From positions 62,001-126,000 of the forward strand of contig JAWKZG010000001.1 of assembly GCA_041396125.1 (NCBI GenBank): 64,000 nt of DNA. The letters run 5' to 3'. Shown here in pieces: positions 19,005 to 28,073 of the stretch; position 1 is the stretch's first letter; each line of letters starts with the position of its first letter. Made by a program: the position numbers and the translations under genes. This stretch comes from JAWKZG01 sp041396125. GTDB lineage: Bacteria > Pseudomonadota > Gammaproteobacteria > Competibacterales > Competibacteraceae. Below the pieces are notes generated by a model that saw only the letters and a program-made list of their open reading frames with translations, was not told where the DNA came from and ran no database searches.

Positions 19005-19517
19005 ATGAGAATATTTGTTCAAAGCATAGTAACCGTTGCAGCGTTGTCATTGAGCGCTACCGTTCTGGCCGATGCCGGTCACTCACATGGCCCGAATATC
19101 GGTAAACCCGGTCACGCCAGTAATGCTAACCGTAGCATCGAAATCCTGCTCACTGAAATGACTTTTAAGCCTGCCGAGTTGCAGGTCAAAGCCGGTGAAA
19201 CCATCCATTTCGTCGTCAAAAATCAAGGTCAGTTATTGCATGAATTCAATCTTGGTACCGCGGCGATGCACACCGCACACCGCGAGGAAATGGCCGAGAT
19301 GATGAGCCAGGGTACGCTGACGCCCACGGGCATGGACCACAGCAAAATGGGGCACGGCCATATGCAGCATGACGATCCGAACAGCGTCCTGGTCGAGCCA
19401 GGAAAAACCGCCGAATTAACCTGGACGTTTCCCCGTTCAGGCACGTTGGCATTCGCCTGTAACGTACCCGGTCACAGTGAGGCCGGTATGGTGGGGCAGA
19501 TTCGCATCGGCAACTGA
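19005..19517 (+). CDS. Periplasmic cupredoxin-domain protein
   Basis: 170-residue exported protein (signal to about residue 23, VLADAGHSHG) with a plastocyanin-like fold. Type-1 copper ligands fit His in LLHEFNLG, then Cys, His and Met in FACNVPGHSEAGM near the C-terminus. A His/Met-rich insert (TGMDHSKMGHGHMQHDD) is likely to bind more copper. Such proteins occur with CopA-type oxidases and act as copper carriers or chaperones. It precedes the multicopper oxidase gene by about 165 bases. Confidence 0.88.
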   Translation: MRIFVQSIVTVAALSLSATVLADAGHSHGPNIGKPGHASNANRSIEILLTEMTFKPAELQVKAGETIHFVVKNQGQLLHEFNLGTAAMHTAHREEMAEMMSQGTLTPTGMDHSKMGHGHMQHDDPNSVLVEPGKTAELTWTFPRSGTLAFACNVPGHSEAGMVGQIRIGN

Positions 19518-19682
19518 CCGCGAGCGGACGAGTCATTCACCCGTTTGTTCTATTCCCTATCTCATCGCTCATAGTCTTGAACTTAAGGACAGCGCCTGCG
19601 TGGCCCCCCTTGGGTTTGAACCTGATTTGAGCTCAGGCAGACGTTGCGTTTGAGCAGCGTTTGCATTTCCAGGAGATTTTTT

Positions 19683-21359
19683 ATGCGATTTCTATCCCAA
19701 CGCATAGTGCGTTATGCCTTTTTCGGGGCGCTCGCCAGTGTGCAGTCGAATATTGTTTTTGCCGGGACTTATCATCTGACCGTTGATAAGGTCATGATCG
19801 AAACCGATCAGGGCTTAAAACAAGGTATCGGTTATAACGGCAGCTCTCCAGGGCCGGTGTTGCGGTTCAAGGAGGGCGAAAACGTCACCATTAATGTGAC
19901 CAATAACCTCACGGAACCCACCTCCATACACTGGCACGGTCTGATTCTGCCGTTTCAGATGGATGGTGTGCCGGGCATCAGCTATCCCGGTATTGCTGCC
20001 GGTGCAACGTTCACGTACCAGTTTCCTATCGTACAAAGCGGAACATACTGGTTTCACAGCCACACCGGTTTTCAGGAACCCGATGGTGCCTACGGGGCTA
20101 TCGTGATCGAGCCCATTGAGCGCGAACCGTTTGAATTCGACCGCGAATATGTCGTACAGCTGACGGATAAACACCATCATCATGGTGCCCGCGTCATGCG
20201 TAATCTGAAGCAAATGCCGGATTACTACAATCGCAAGCAGCAAACGCTGGTCGATTTTTTTAAAGACGCCTCGAAAGACGGGTTCAGTAAAACCTGGGCT
20301 GATCGCAGAGCCTGGGGCGAGATGCGCATGATGCGCTCTGATATCGAAGACGTACAAGGCTTTACCGGTCTGATCAATGGCAAAACACCTGAACAGAACT
20401 GGACCGGGCTGTTTGCGCCGGGTGAGCGAGTGCGTTTGCGGTTTATCAATTCGTCAGCCATGACCTATTTTGATATCCGTATTCCCGGTCTTGAGATAAC
20501 GGTGGTGCAAACCGACGGCAACAATGTGCAGCCGGTCCAGGTCGATGAGTTTCGTATTGCTGTTGCCGAGACCTACGATGTCATCGTCCAGCCCAAGATA
20601 GCCGAAGCGTACACCATTTTTGCCGAATCGATGGGGCGCTCGAACTACGCCCGCGCGACGCTGGCACCCAAAGCGGGTATGACAGCCGCTATTCCCGCAA
20701 TGCGTGAAGCCCCCCTGCTGACAATGGCAGATATGCGCTTTGATCCCAATATGGCGGAGATGGACCATTCGACCATGGATCACTCGACTATGGATCACGC
20801 AAAAATGGGTCACTCGCAAATGAGCAGTAAGCCTGATCCTTTTTATGCACCGGGCAGCGGTTTGAGACCTGCTGCGGCGAACGGCGGGAAATTTTTATCT
20901 TACGCGGATTTAAAGGCGCAAAAGCCACTTTATGAAGACCGCGAACCAACCCGTGAAATCGAACTGCGTCTGACCGGCAATATGGAGCGTTACCTCTGGT
21001 CAATCAATAACATCAAGTATGAAGACGCAGAACCTATCCGGCTGACCTATGGTGAGCGCGTGCGCTTTAAATTCGTAAACGAAACGATGATGACCCATCC
21101 CATGCATCTGCACGGTATGTGGTCGATGCTGGATAACGGCAGCGGACAATGGAATCCGGTCAAGCATGTTATCAGCGTTAATCCCGGCACTATCGTTTAT
21201 ATGGAAACGGAAGTGGATGCGCCAGGCCAATGGGCATTTCATTGCCATCTTTCCTACCATGCGGCCAGTGGCATGTTTCGCAAAGTTATTGTGGAGGGTG
21301 GTCCGACAACGTCAGCGACGGAGCACAATAAGCCCGCTGCACTTGCTGCATACGAGTGA
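19683..21359 (+). CDS. copA: Multicopper oxidase CopA (copper resistance)
   Basis: 558-residue periplasmic oxidase that oxidises Cu(I). The ATG at 19683 has AGGAG 7 bases upstream and opens a signal peptide. Three cupredoxin domains carry the copper motifs HWHG (about residue 86), WFHSHTGFQ (about 124), then HPMHLHG and HCHLSYHAASGMF near the C-terminus, supplying the type 1 and trinuclear centres. A repeated MDHSTMDHSTMDHAKMGHSQM Met/His stretch (about residues 360-380) is the copper-binding insert typical of CopA/PcoA. Followed 6 bases later by copB. Confidence 0.95.
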   Translation: MRFLSQRIVRYAFFGALASVQSNIVFAGTYHLTVDKVMIETDQGLKQGIGYNGSSPGPVLRFKEGENVTINVTNNLTEPTSIHWHGLILPFQMDGVPGISYPGIAAGATFTYQFPIVQSGTYWFHSHTGFQEPDGAYGAIVIEPIEREPFEFDREYVVQLTDKHHHHGARVMRNLKQMPDYYNRKQQTLVDFFKDASKDGFSKTWADRRAWGEMRMMRSDIEDVQGFTGLINGKTPEQNWTGLFAPGERVRLRFINSSAMTYFDIRIPGLEITVVQTDGNNVQPVQVDEFRIAVAETYDVIVQPKIAEAYTIFAESMGRSNYARATLAPKAGMTAAIPAMREAPLLTMADMRFDPNMAEMDHSTMDHSTMDHAKMGHSQMSSKPDPFYAPGSGLRPAAANGGKFLSYADLKAQKPLYEDREPTREIELRLTGNMERYLWSINNIKYEDAEPIRLTYGERVRFKFVNETMMTHPMHLHGMWSMLDNGSGQWNPVKHVISVNPGTIVYMETEVDAPGQWAFHCHLSYHAASGMFRKVIVEGGPTTSATEHNKPAALAAYE

Positions 21360-21365
21360 TCGACT

Positions 21366-22118
21366 ATGTGGAAACATAACAAAAACGCGATGATTTACCG
21401 GCTTGCCGGTGCTGTTGTGTCAGCCTTGTTTGTGTCGTCAGTACAGGCTCAGGAAGACTTTGCCGGCCTGGAGAAAGATCCGCTGGTGTTTTATGGTCTG
21501 AGCTTCGAGCAGTTCGAGTACCGTGTGGGTGATGATGATGATGTTCTGGCCTGGGACGGCGATGCTTTCGTAGGCACTGACGAGTGGAAGCTGCGTTTAC
21601 AAAGCGAAGGTGAATACATCAAAGGCCCCGATATGTTTGAAACGCTTGAGAATCAGCTGCTGGTGCAACGACTGCTGTCTGACTTTTTCGATATTAAGGC
21701 CGGTGTTCGTTTTGATACGCCAGACGGGCCGGACCGTACCTATGCGGTCATCGGCATCCAGGGACTTGCACCGCAATGGTTTGAGATCGACGCCGATCTT
21801 TTTATCAGCGAAAAAGGCGATGTCTCTGCACGCTTGGATGTGGACTACGAGTTGCTAATTACAAATCGCATCATTCTCACACCGACAGCCGAGTTTACTA
21901 TTGCCTTTTCGGATGATGAGGACGTTGGTATTGGCTCCGGACTGACGGACGTCGAGCTCGGTTTACGCCTCAGCTATGATCTTGTCGAACGCGATGTTGC
22001 GCCGTATATCGGTATGCATTATGAGAGGAAGTTCGGCAAAACAGCGGATTTTGCCGACGCAGAAGGCGAGGATAGTGACGCGCTCTTTTTCGTGGCTGGC
22101 GTTCGCCTGTTGTTTTAA
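21366..22118 (+). CDS. copB: Outer-membrane copper resistance protein CopB
   Basis: 250 residues with a signal peptide (AVVSALFVSSVQAQ) and alternating amphipathic strands ending in an aromatic C-terminus (GVRLLF), as expected for an outer-membrane beta-barrel. Landmarks of CopB/PcoB include LSFEQFEYR, the APQWFEIDADLFISEKGDVSARLD-like run and VAPYIGMHYERKFG. The usual Met/His-rich N-terminal copper-binding part is missing, so this is a short form. Directly behind copA, with a terminator after it. Confidence 0.9.
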   Translation: MWKHNKNAMIYRLAGAVVSALFVSSVQAQEDFAGLEKDPLVFYGLSFEQFEYRVGDDDDVLAWDGDAFVGTDEWKLRLQSEGEYIKGPDMFETLENQLLVQRLLSDFFDIKAGVRFDTPDGPDRTYAVIGIQGLAPQWFEIDADLFISEKGDVSARLDVDYELLITNRIILTPTAEFTIAFSDDEDVGIGSGLTDVELGLRLSYDLVERDVAPYIGMHYERKFGKTADFADAEGEDSDALFFVAGVRLLF

Positions 22119-22121
22119 CAA

Positions 22122-22167
22122 GGCCCCTGCTCCGCTAACGCGATAGCGGGGCAGGGCTGCTGTTTTT
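22122..22167. terminator. Bidirectional terminator between copB and the CDF exporter gene
   Basis: An imperfect stem of about 14 bp (GCCCCTGCTCCGCTA pairing with TAGCGGGGCAGGGC) is followed on the plus strand by TGCTGTTTTT. It serves copB and, in reverse, the convergent exporter gene. Confidence 0.75.
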
Positions 22168-23062
22168 AATCCGGTTTTGTGGGCTGGCCCCGATCCGCAC
22201 AGTGATCGCGCTCAATTTCAACCGTCGCATGTCCGACTTTGAAGCGGGTTTGCAGGCGGGTTTTGATATTGGCGATGACGGTGTCGGGGCTGGCGCAATC
22301 GATAATGCGGGCATGCAGGGTGAGCATGGCGTGCTGGCCAGTCAGTGACCAGGCATGCACATGGTGGACATTCTCCACCTCCTTAATATTGGCCACCAGA
22401 TCAGGGCCGATCTCCCGGACATCAAGCTGATTGGGGGCCGCCTCCAGTAAAACATGGGCCGATTCCCGCAACAGCTTCCAGGCACTGCGTAAAATCAGCA
22501 GGGCTACTAATAAGGACAGCAGCGGATCAATCGGCGTCCAGCCGGTTGTCAGAATAACCAGCGCTGCGGCCAGTGCTGCCACCGAGCCCAGCAAATCACC
22601 CATAACATGCAGTAAAGCCCCGCGAATATTAAGATTATCGCGCTCAGCACCGTGCAGAATCCAGAACGCGACGATATTCACCACCAGGCCGAGCGCTGCC
22701 ACCACTAACATCGGTGTGCCCAGCACCTCGACCGGTTCGAAAAACCGGCTGATGGCTTCAAAAACAATCCAAGCCACCATGAAGAGCAAGGTCAGACCAT
22801 TGATGAAAGCTGCCAGTACCTGGAAGCGCTCAAAACCATAGGTACGGCGCCAGTCTGCTGGCCGCCGGGCAATGCGAAACGCCAGCCACGCCAGCACCAA
22901 AGAGGCGGAGTCCGTCAGCATATGGGCTGCATCGGCCAACAGCGCCAGCGAGCCTGCGAGCAGGCCGCCCGCCACTTCGACCAGCATGAAACCGCCAGTC
23001 AGTACCGCCGCCCACAGCGTACGCTGCTCATTAATGTGTCCGTGATTGTGTGAATGCGCCAT
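22166..23062 (-). CDS. Cation diffusion facilitator (Zn/Co/Cd exporter, CzcD-like)
   Basis: 298-residue inner-membrane metal/proton antiporter. His-rich N-terminus (HSHNHGH), six membrane helices, with the metal-site residues in LLADAAHMLTDSASL (helix 2) and VMGDLLGSVAAL (helix 5), and a cytoplasmic C-terminal domain (about 210-295) with HHVHAWSLTGQHAMLTLH. The order fits CzcD-type proteins that remove Zn, Co or Cd. Convergent with the copper operon. Confidence 0.93.
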   Translation of the reverse strand: MAHSHNHGHINEQRTLWAAVLTGGFMLVEVAGGLLAGSLALLADAAHMLTDSASLVLAWLAFRIARRPADWRRTYGFERFQVLAAFINGLTLLFMVAWIVFEAISRFFEPVEVLGTPMLVVAALGLVVNIVAFWILHGAERDNLNIRGALLHVMGDLLGSVAALAAALVILTTGWTPIDPLLSLLVALLILRSAWKLLRESAHVLLEAAPNQLDVREIGPDLVANIKEVENVHHVHAWSLTGQHAMLTLHARIIDCASPDTVIANIKTRLQTRFKVGHATVEIERDHCADRGQPTKPD

Positions 23063-23530
23063 AGCTGCTCGCTCAGACCGGTGTTGTCAAAATCGCACGA
23101 TAGCAATTTTTTCTCGGAGTGTCTGTCGTGCGGCAATCATCTTGCCAGCCAATTATTTGTTCGGATTTTCTTTTAAGCGGGCAGGGGCGCATTTTTTACA
23201 GTTTTTAACAATCGACACAAATACTTATCAATTGACACGATCTGACACATTTATGCCTATTGCGGTTCAGCGCTTGTCTGCATCTGGATATCGGCTTGAA
23301 AAAATAATATCAAGACATTGTTTTTAAAACTAATTATGGATTTTTTTGAAACCTGCGGGGAGAGCGGTAAGGGTGTGGTTTAGCGGCAGTGAACCGCTCA
23401 AGGAACAGTTTGAATTTAATTAAATACAATGACTTATTTTTATTTTTGATGTTGGCATACATAGTGCTAGTTCTACATAGAAAGCACACGTACCGAAAAT
23501 GATGTCGTGTCTTTATCCGAATAATAAATA
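23063..23530. other. Intergenic region, AT-rich
   Basis: No supported gene lies in this first part of the 730-base gap between the CDF exporter and the MerR regulator. It presumably carries the exporter promoter. A structured segment with a terminator follows and is listed separately. Confidence 0.5.
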
Positions 23531-23534
23531 ATAA

Positions 23535-23660
23535 CGATTTCGCCGGTGGCGCCTACCGGCGGCAACCTTGGCAGGGCGTGGCTGCAATCTGCGCTTTATG
23601 CGCACTTCAGCGGTGCCTTTCCATTATGGTGAGGGGGTATACCCTCACCGTCTTTTTTTC
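23535..23660 (+). ncRNA. Candidate structured RNA ending in an orphan terminator
   Basis: On the plus strand, a CGCCGGT/ACCGGCG hairpin (7-base loop) near 23540-23561 and a GCGC-TTTAT-GCGC hairpin near 23591-23603 are followed by a perfect 8-bp stem GGTGAGGG/CCCTCACC (23628-23649) and a T-rich run (GTCTTTTTTT). No plus-strand gene ends upstream within more than 500 bases, because the preceding gene runs away on the minus strand. A short transcript may therefore end here. A possible promoter around 23450-23480 is weak. Confidence 0.35.
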
Positions 23661-23751
23661 TTCTCCCTCCCTCTAATTCTCGCATCCCAAATTTTCGCAT
23701 CCGGGCCAAAACCGGGTGATACCAGTCTGTTTCACTGACCTGAAAAAAACC

Positions 23752-23783
23752 TTGACTCTGTACAAGACTACAGGGTTTATCCT
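23752..23783 (+). promoter_or_regulatory. MerR-type promoter/operator with a 20-bp spacer
   Basis: TTGACT (23752-23757) and TATCCT (23778-23783) are separated by 20 bases, the long spacer typical of promoters that MerR-family activators untwist. Between them lies the dyad ACTCTGTA-N6-TACAGGGT with one mismatch. The regulator's ATG at 23792 lies only 8 bases after the -10 box, so the transcript should be leaderless or nearly so. Confidence 0.75.
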
Positions 23784-23791
23784 GTTCCATT

Positions 23792-24241
23792 ATGAACACA
23801 CTAAGCATTGGTCAACTTGCCCGCGCCTGCGGTCTCGGTATTGAGACGATCCGTTTTTACGAACGGGAGGGGCTGCTGCCACCGCCGCAACGCACCGCAG
23901 CAGGCTATCGGAAATTTTCTACCGACTCCGTGCAACGGCTCAATTTTATTCGTCGTGCCAAAGAGGTGGGTTTTACGCTGGACGAGATCAGGGAATTGCT
24001 CGCACTGCACGACGATCCGCACGGTGAACGTACCCGCGTCAAAGCTCTGACCGAGGCCAAACTGGCTCAGATCGAGCGCAAAATTCTCGATTTGAGCCGG
24101 ATGCGGGATGTGTTGGCGCATCTGGCAACCGAATGCTCGGGCGTGGGGCCAGTCAGCAGTTGCCCGATCATTCAGGCCTTGGAACAGCCGCCATTAACCC
24201 ATCAGCAAACGAGTCAAGACAGCGATGAACAGCACGACTAA
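23792..24241 (+). CDS. MerR-family heavy-metal-responsive regulator
   Basis: 149 residues. Winged helix-turn-helix at residues 1-70 (SIGQLARACGLGIETIRFYEREGLL), a long dimerisation helix (about 75-118) and a C-terminal metal-binding loop with two cysteines (CSGVGPVSSCPIIQAL). This spacing matches heavy-metal MerR proteins near Cu, Zn or Pb pumps, but the metal cannot be fixed from sequence alone. Its end overlaps the start of the ATPase gene by 17 bases, so the pair is an autoregulated operon behind the MerR-type promoter. Confidence 0.92.
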   Translation: MNTLSIGQLARACGLGIETIRFYEREGLLPPPQRTAAGYRKFSTDSVQRLNFIRRAKEVGFTLDEIRELLALHDDPHGERTRVKALTEAKLAQIERKILDLSRMRDVLAHLATECSGVGPVSSCPIIQALEQPPLTHQQTSQDSDEQHD

Positions 24242-26741
24242 TACCTGTAATCACCATTCGGCTGGGCCACATCCGGCTGGGCCACATCCGGCTGGGCCGC
24301 ACCTGGCTGGACCTATCCACGAGGTTTTCCAGGACCCGGTCTGCGGCATGACCGCTAAACCGGAAAAAGGCATCAGCGCCGAGCATCAGGACACGCGGTA
24401 TTTTTTCTGCAGCAACGGTTGCCGGGAAAAATTTATTGCCCGCCCCGAATATTATTTGAGCGGGCAGGCTGCGGCGGATAAAAAGGCCGCGCAACAGCAG
24501 GCATCTAGCCAAAAATCCGGCAAATATATCTGTCCGATGTGCGAAGGTGTAGAGAGCGACAAACCTGCTGCCTGCCCGAAATGCGGCATGGCGCTGGAAC
24601 CGGAAACCCCGGCGCTGGCCGTGACCAAAACCCAGTACACCTGCCCGATGCACCCGGACATTATCCGCGCCGAGCCGGGTGATTGCCCGAAATGCGGCAT
24701 GGCGCTGGAACCGGTTACGGTCACTGTCGAGCAGGAAGAAAATCCGGAGCTGATCGATATGACCCGGCGCTTCTGGATCAGTCTGGCGCTGGCGCTGCCG
24801 GTGTTTCTGATCGCGATGGGCGGGATGCTGCCCGGTGAGCCGCTGCAGCATTTGGCCGGACCGACGACCTTGCGCTGGCTGGAACTGCTGCTGGCTTCGC
24901 CGGTCGTGTTGTGGTGCGGCTGGCCGTTTTTTGTACGTGGCTGGCAGTCAGTGATCAATCGCAGTCCGAACATGTTCACGCTGATCGCGCTCGGCACGGG
25001 TGTGGCATATCTCTACAGCCTGGTCGCCACTCTCGCGCCGGGTCTGTTTCCGGCTTCGTTTCAGAACATGCACGGCGAGGTCGGCGTCTATTTCGAAGCC
25101 GCTGCGGTCATTATCACCCTGGTGCTGATGGGGCAGGTGATGGAACTGCGCGCACGCAGTCAGACGGGTGCTGCGATTCGGGCCTTGCTTGGGCTGGCAC
25201 CGAAAACCGCACGCCGGATTACGGCGGCGGGTGAAGACGAGGATATCCCGCTGGAGCAGGTCAGAATCGGCGATAAGCTGCGGGTGCGTCCGGGTGAAAA
25301 AATCCCGGTGGATGGCCGGGTGCTGGATGGCAAATCCAGTGTGGATGAATCGATGGTGACCGGTGAACCCATGCCGGTGACGAAAACAACCGGCGAGCCG
25401 CTCATTGGCGCAACCGTCAATGGCAGTGGCACACTGCTCATCGAAGCCGAGCGGGTCGGTAATGACACCTTGCTGGCGCAGATCGTCCAGATGGTCGCCG
25501 CCGCCCAGCGCAGCCGCGCGCCGATTCAGAAACTGGCGGATGTGGTAGCCGGATATTTCGTGCCGACAGTGGTCGGGATAGCGATACTGGCCTTTATTGT
25601 CTGGGCGCTGTTCGGCCCGGCCCCGGCCATGACGTATGCCATTATCAACGCAGTAGCGGTACTGATCATCGCCTGTCCCTGCGCGCTGGGTCTGGCAACG
25701 CCGATGTCGATTATGGTGGCGTCCGGTAAAGGTGCCAGCGCCGGGGTCTTATTCAAAAATGCCGAAGCCATCGAAGTCATGCGCGATATCGATACCCTGG
25801 TGGTGGATAAAACCGGCACGCTGACCGAAGGCAAACCCACGCTGGTTTCGCTGACCCCGGCCAATGGTTTCAGTGAAACGGAATTACTGCAACTGGTCGC
25901 CAGTCTGGAACGCAGCAGCGAACATCCGCTGGCGGCGGCTATTGTCCAGGGTGCTCGCGAGCGTGATCTGGAACTGAGCCACGCCGAAGGTTTCGAGTCG
26001 ATGACCGGTAAAGGTGTGCTCGGCACTGTCGGCGGTCGCAAGATTGCGCTTGGCAATAGCGCGCTGCTGGAACAACTCGGCGTATCCGGCGAATTGGAAG
26101 CGCAGGCTGAAACATTACGCCAACAGGGTCAGACCGTGATGCTGGTCGCGATTGATCAGCAATTCGCTGGTCTGCTCGGCGTGGCCGACCCGATCAAGCC
26201 AACCACCTCTGAGGCCATCCGGGCGCTACATGCGGAAGGTTTGCAGATCGTCATGCTGAGTGGCGATAACGCAACTACGGCGCGGGCGGTGGCGGCTCAG
26301 CTGGGTATCGATGAGGTTATCGCCGGCGTGCTGCCAGAACAGAAAGCAGCCAAGGTCAAGCAGTTGCAAAGTCAGGGTAAAAAAGTGGCGATGGCGGGCG
26401 ATGGTATCAACGACGCTCCGGCGCTGGCACAAGCCGATGTCGGTATCGCCATGGGGACCGGCACCGATGTGGCCATGGAATCCGCCGGCGTGACGCTGGT
26501 AAAAGGCGATTTGAACGGGATTGTGCGTGCCCGTCGCCTGAGCCGGGCGACCATGAAAAACATCCGCCAGAATTTATTCTTTGCGTTTGTTTACAACGCC
26601 ATCGGCGTGCCTGTCGCAGCCGGCGTGCTGTACCCGTTCTTCGGCATTCTGCTCAGCCCGATGATCGCAGCAGCCGCCATGAGCTTCAGCTCGGTATCGG
26701 TTATCAGCAATGCGCTGCGCTTGCGGCGGGTGAAATTATAG
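24225..26741 (+). CDS. P1B-type heavy-metal ATPase with YHS and CPMHP-type metal-binding modules
   Basis: 838-residue ATP-driven metal exporter, most likely for Cu(I) or Ag(I). The N-terminus has an AGPHP repeat (about residues 13-30), a YHS domain (DPVCGMTAKPEKG, FFCSNGCREKF) and two heavy-metal-binding modules (YICPMCEGVESD, YTCPMHPDIIRAEPG, each ending in CPKCGMALEP). The ATPase core has the CPC metal site at Cys484-Cys486 (IACPCALGLATP), phosphorylated Asp528 (DKTGTLTEG), the SEHPLAAAI motif and GDGINDAPALAQADVGIAMGTG in separate blocks. No classical CXXC N-terminal domain. Translationally coupled to the MerR gene. Confidence 0.95.
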   Translation: MNSTTNTCNHHSAGPHPAGPHPAGPHLAGPIHEVFQDPVCGMTAKPEKGISAEHQDTRYFFCSNGCREKFIARPEYYLSGQAAADKKAAQQQASSQKSGKYICPMCEGVESDKPAACPKCGMALEPETPALAVTKTQYTCPMHPDIIRAEPGDCPKCGMALEPVTVTVEQEENPELIDMTRRFWISLALALPVFLIAMGGMLPGEPLQHLAGPTTLRWLELLLASPVVLWCGWPFFVRGWQSVINRSPNMFTLIALGTGVAYLYSLVATLAPGLFPASFQNMHGEVGVYFEAAAVIITLVLMGQVMELRARSQTGAAIRALLGLAPKTARRITAAGEDEDIPLEQVRIGDKLRVRPGEKIPVDGRVLDGKSSVDESMVTGEPMPVTKTTGEPLIGATVNGSGTLLIEAERVGNDTLLAQIVQMVAAAQRSRAPIQKLADVVAGYFVPTVVGIAILAFIVWALFGPAPAMTYAIINAVAVLIIACPCALGLATPMSIMVASGKGASAGVLFKNAEAIEVMRDIDTLVVDKTGTLTEGKPTLVSLTPANGFSETELLQLVASLERSSEHPLAAAIVQGARERDLELSHAEGFESMTGKGVLGTVGGRKIALGNSALLEQLGVSGELEAQAETLRQQGQTVMLVAIDQQFAGLLGVADPIKPTTSEAIRALHAEGLQIVMLSGDNATTARAVAAQLGIDEVIAGVLPEQKAAKVKQLQSQGKKVAMAGDGINDAPALAQADVGIAMGTGTDVAMESAGVTLVKGDLNGIVRARRLSRATMKNIRQNLFFAFVYNAIGVPVAAGVLYPFFGILLSPMIAAAAMSFSSVSVISNALRLRRVKL
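24258..24315 (+). repeat. 15-bp in-frame tandem repeat coding AGPHP
   Basis: Just inside the ATPase gene the unit CGGCTGGGCCACATC is repeated about three to four times with decay in the last copy (CTGGCTGGACC). Each unit adds five residues (AGPHP). Such repeats change copy number easily, so the number of histidines may vary between strains. Confidence 0.8.
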
Positions 26742-27163
26742 TCCTAGTCGATTTGTAGGCTGAGAGTAGGCGAAAAGCTTAATCTCAGCCTGGTTTAGCC
26801 CGATCTGCCCAGGCTAAAGCAACTGTGAAACAATATCTTAGAATTTAAAAAAACTAATAGTATTAGTGTTTGCTAGAGCAGTGCTAGGTGGCGAAGCAAG
26901 GATTGATGAAAATATTTTATTTCGCCTAACGATATAATTTTTTGTTTTATAAACAATATCATAAGCAAGTTAAATTTTTACAGATCATCCTGCGGCATGC
27001 TTTTTGGTGTAAAGAATGCCCTAGTGATGACGATCTGCTAATGCAACGTAACTATTAAGTCATTTATCAGGTATGAAAAATACTTATTAATGCACCGTTA
27101 GCACGTTGTTCATGGTCGTGCTCGGCATGGCCAGTTTTTCGTACGATTTAAAGGAATAATATA
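26742..27163. other. AT-rich intergenic region with a 3' hairpin
   Basis: A GGCTGAGA/TCTCAGCC stem at 26758-26790 follows the ATPase stop but lacks a T-run, so it is only a possible terminator. I see no gene or clear operator in the rest. Confidence 0.45.
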
Positions 27164-27895
27164 GTGAATGGCAGTTACAATATAACGCTTTTGATATTGT
27201 CCTACTTAATCTCGGTTGGCGGCTCTCTCGCAGCTCTACTGCTCGCCCGCAAAGCAATTGCAAGCCAAGTGGCTTCACAAAAGATGATGCGTATGCTGTC
27301 AGCTGCTGTTGCTTTGGGCGGTGTCGGTATTTGGGCTATGCATTTTATCGGTATGCTTGCTTTTTCTATGGAAGGCCTGCCAATACACTACGATATGCTC
27401 ATGACATTAGGGTCATTATTTATAGCAATTGCGATAGTCTATGTAGGATTTTTAGGGATACGTCACGGTAAACCCGGTATTCTCAAGCTTATCAGCATGG
27501 GGGCTATTGTGGGGTTTGGTGTTGCGGGCATGCATTATGCCGGTATGATGGCGATCGAAGTGGCTGCTGATATCATTTGGAATCAACAAATTGTCATTTT
27601 ATCGATTGTTATTGCCATAGTCGCAGCAACGGTAGCGTTGTCATTAGCCGCTTACCTGACCAAATTTTGGCATATGGTCATTAGTGCAATTGTGATGGGT
27701 ATAGCCGTTTGTGGTATGCACTATACCGGAATGTACGCTGCTTCATTTATCCCCAATGGACAGCACCCGGGAAGCGCTCCAGTTCTGGAGAACATAGTGT
27801 TTGGTGGTATTATCGGATTCGTTGCAATAGGCATATTGGGTGTTCTTTTTATCTTCAATATGGGTATGGAAATAGAACCCGAAACAGTCACCTAG
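27164..27895 (+). CDS. MHYT-domain integral membrane sensor
   Basis: 243 residues, almost wholly seven membrane helices, with the metal-binding triad of MHYT motifs: MHFIGMLAF (about residue 60), MHYAGMMAI (about 125) and MHYTGMYAA (about 185). The family is thought to bind copper and sense O2, CO or NO. Usually MHYT is fused to GGDEF/EAL or kinase domains; here it stands alone. GTG start with AAGGA upstream. Its position after the copper block fits a copper-containing sensor. Confidence 0.88.
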   Translation: MNGSYNITLLILSYLISVGGSLAALLLARKAIASQVASQKMMRMLSAAVALGGVGIWAMHFIGMLAFSMEGLPIHYDMLMTLGSLFIAIAIVYVGFLGIRHGKPGILKLISMGAIVGFGVAGMHYAGMMAIEVAADIIWNQQIVILSIVIAIVAATVALSLAAYLTKFWHMVISAIVMGIAVCGMHYTGMYAASFIPNGQHPGSAPVLENIVFGGIIGFVAIGILGVLFIFNMGMEIEPETVT

Positions 27896-28073
27896 TTTTT
27901 TGTTAGTCGGCTTGAATACAGCGGATAAGCTTGTATTCAAGCAGGCTGTGTATTTAGATCAATGTTCTTACGTCAGCACTTATAGAGTACATTAGTACAG
28001 TTGGCGCAATGACCTCCAGTTTTGTATCCAACCGGTCTTGGCGGAGTTGTAACTCTCATTTCTACGTCCGGTC

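Noticed and set aside
24168..24851. A 227-codon frame on the minus strand opposite the metal ATPase
   Set aside because: It mirrors the ATPase codons, has no ribosome site or family motifs, and lies wholly within a clear gene.
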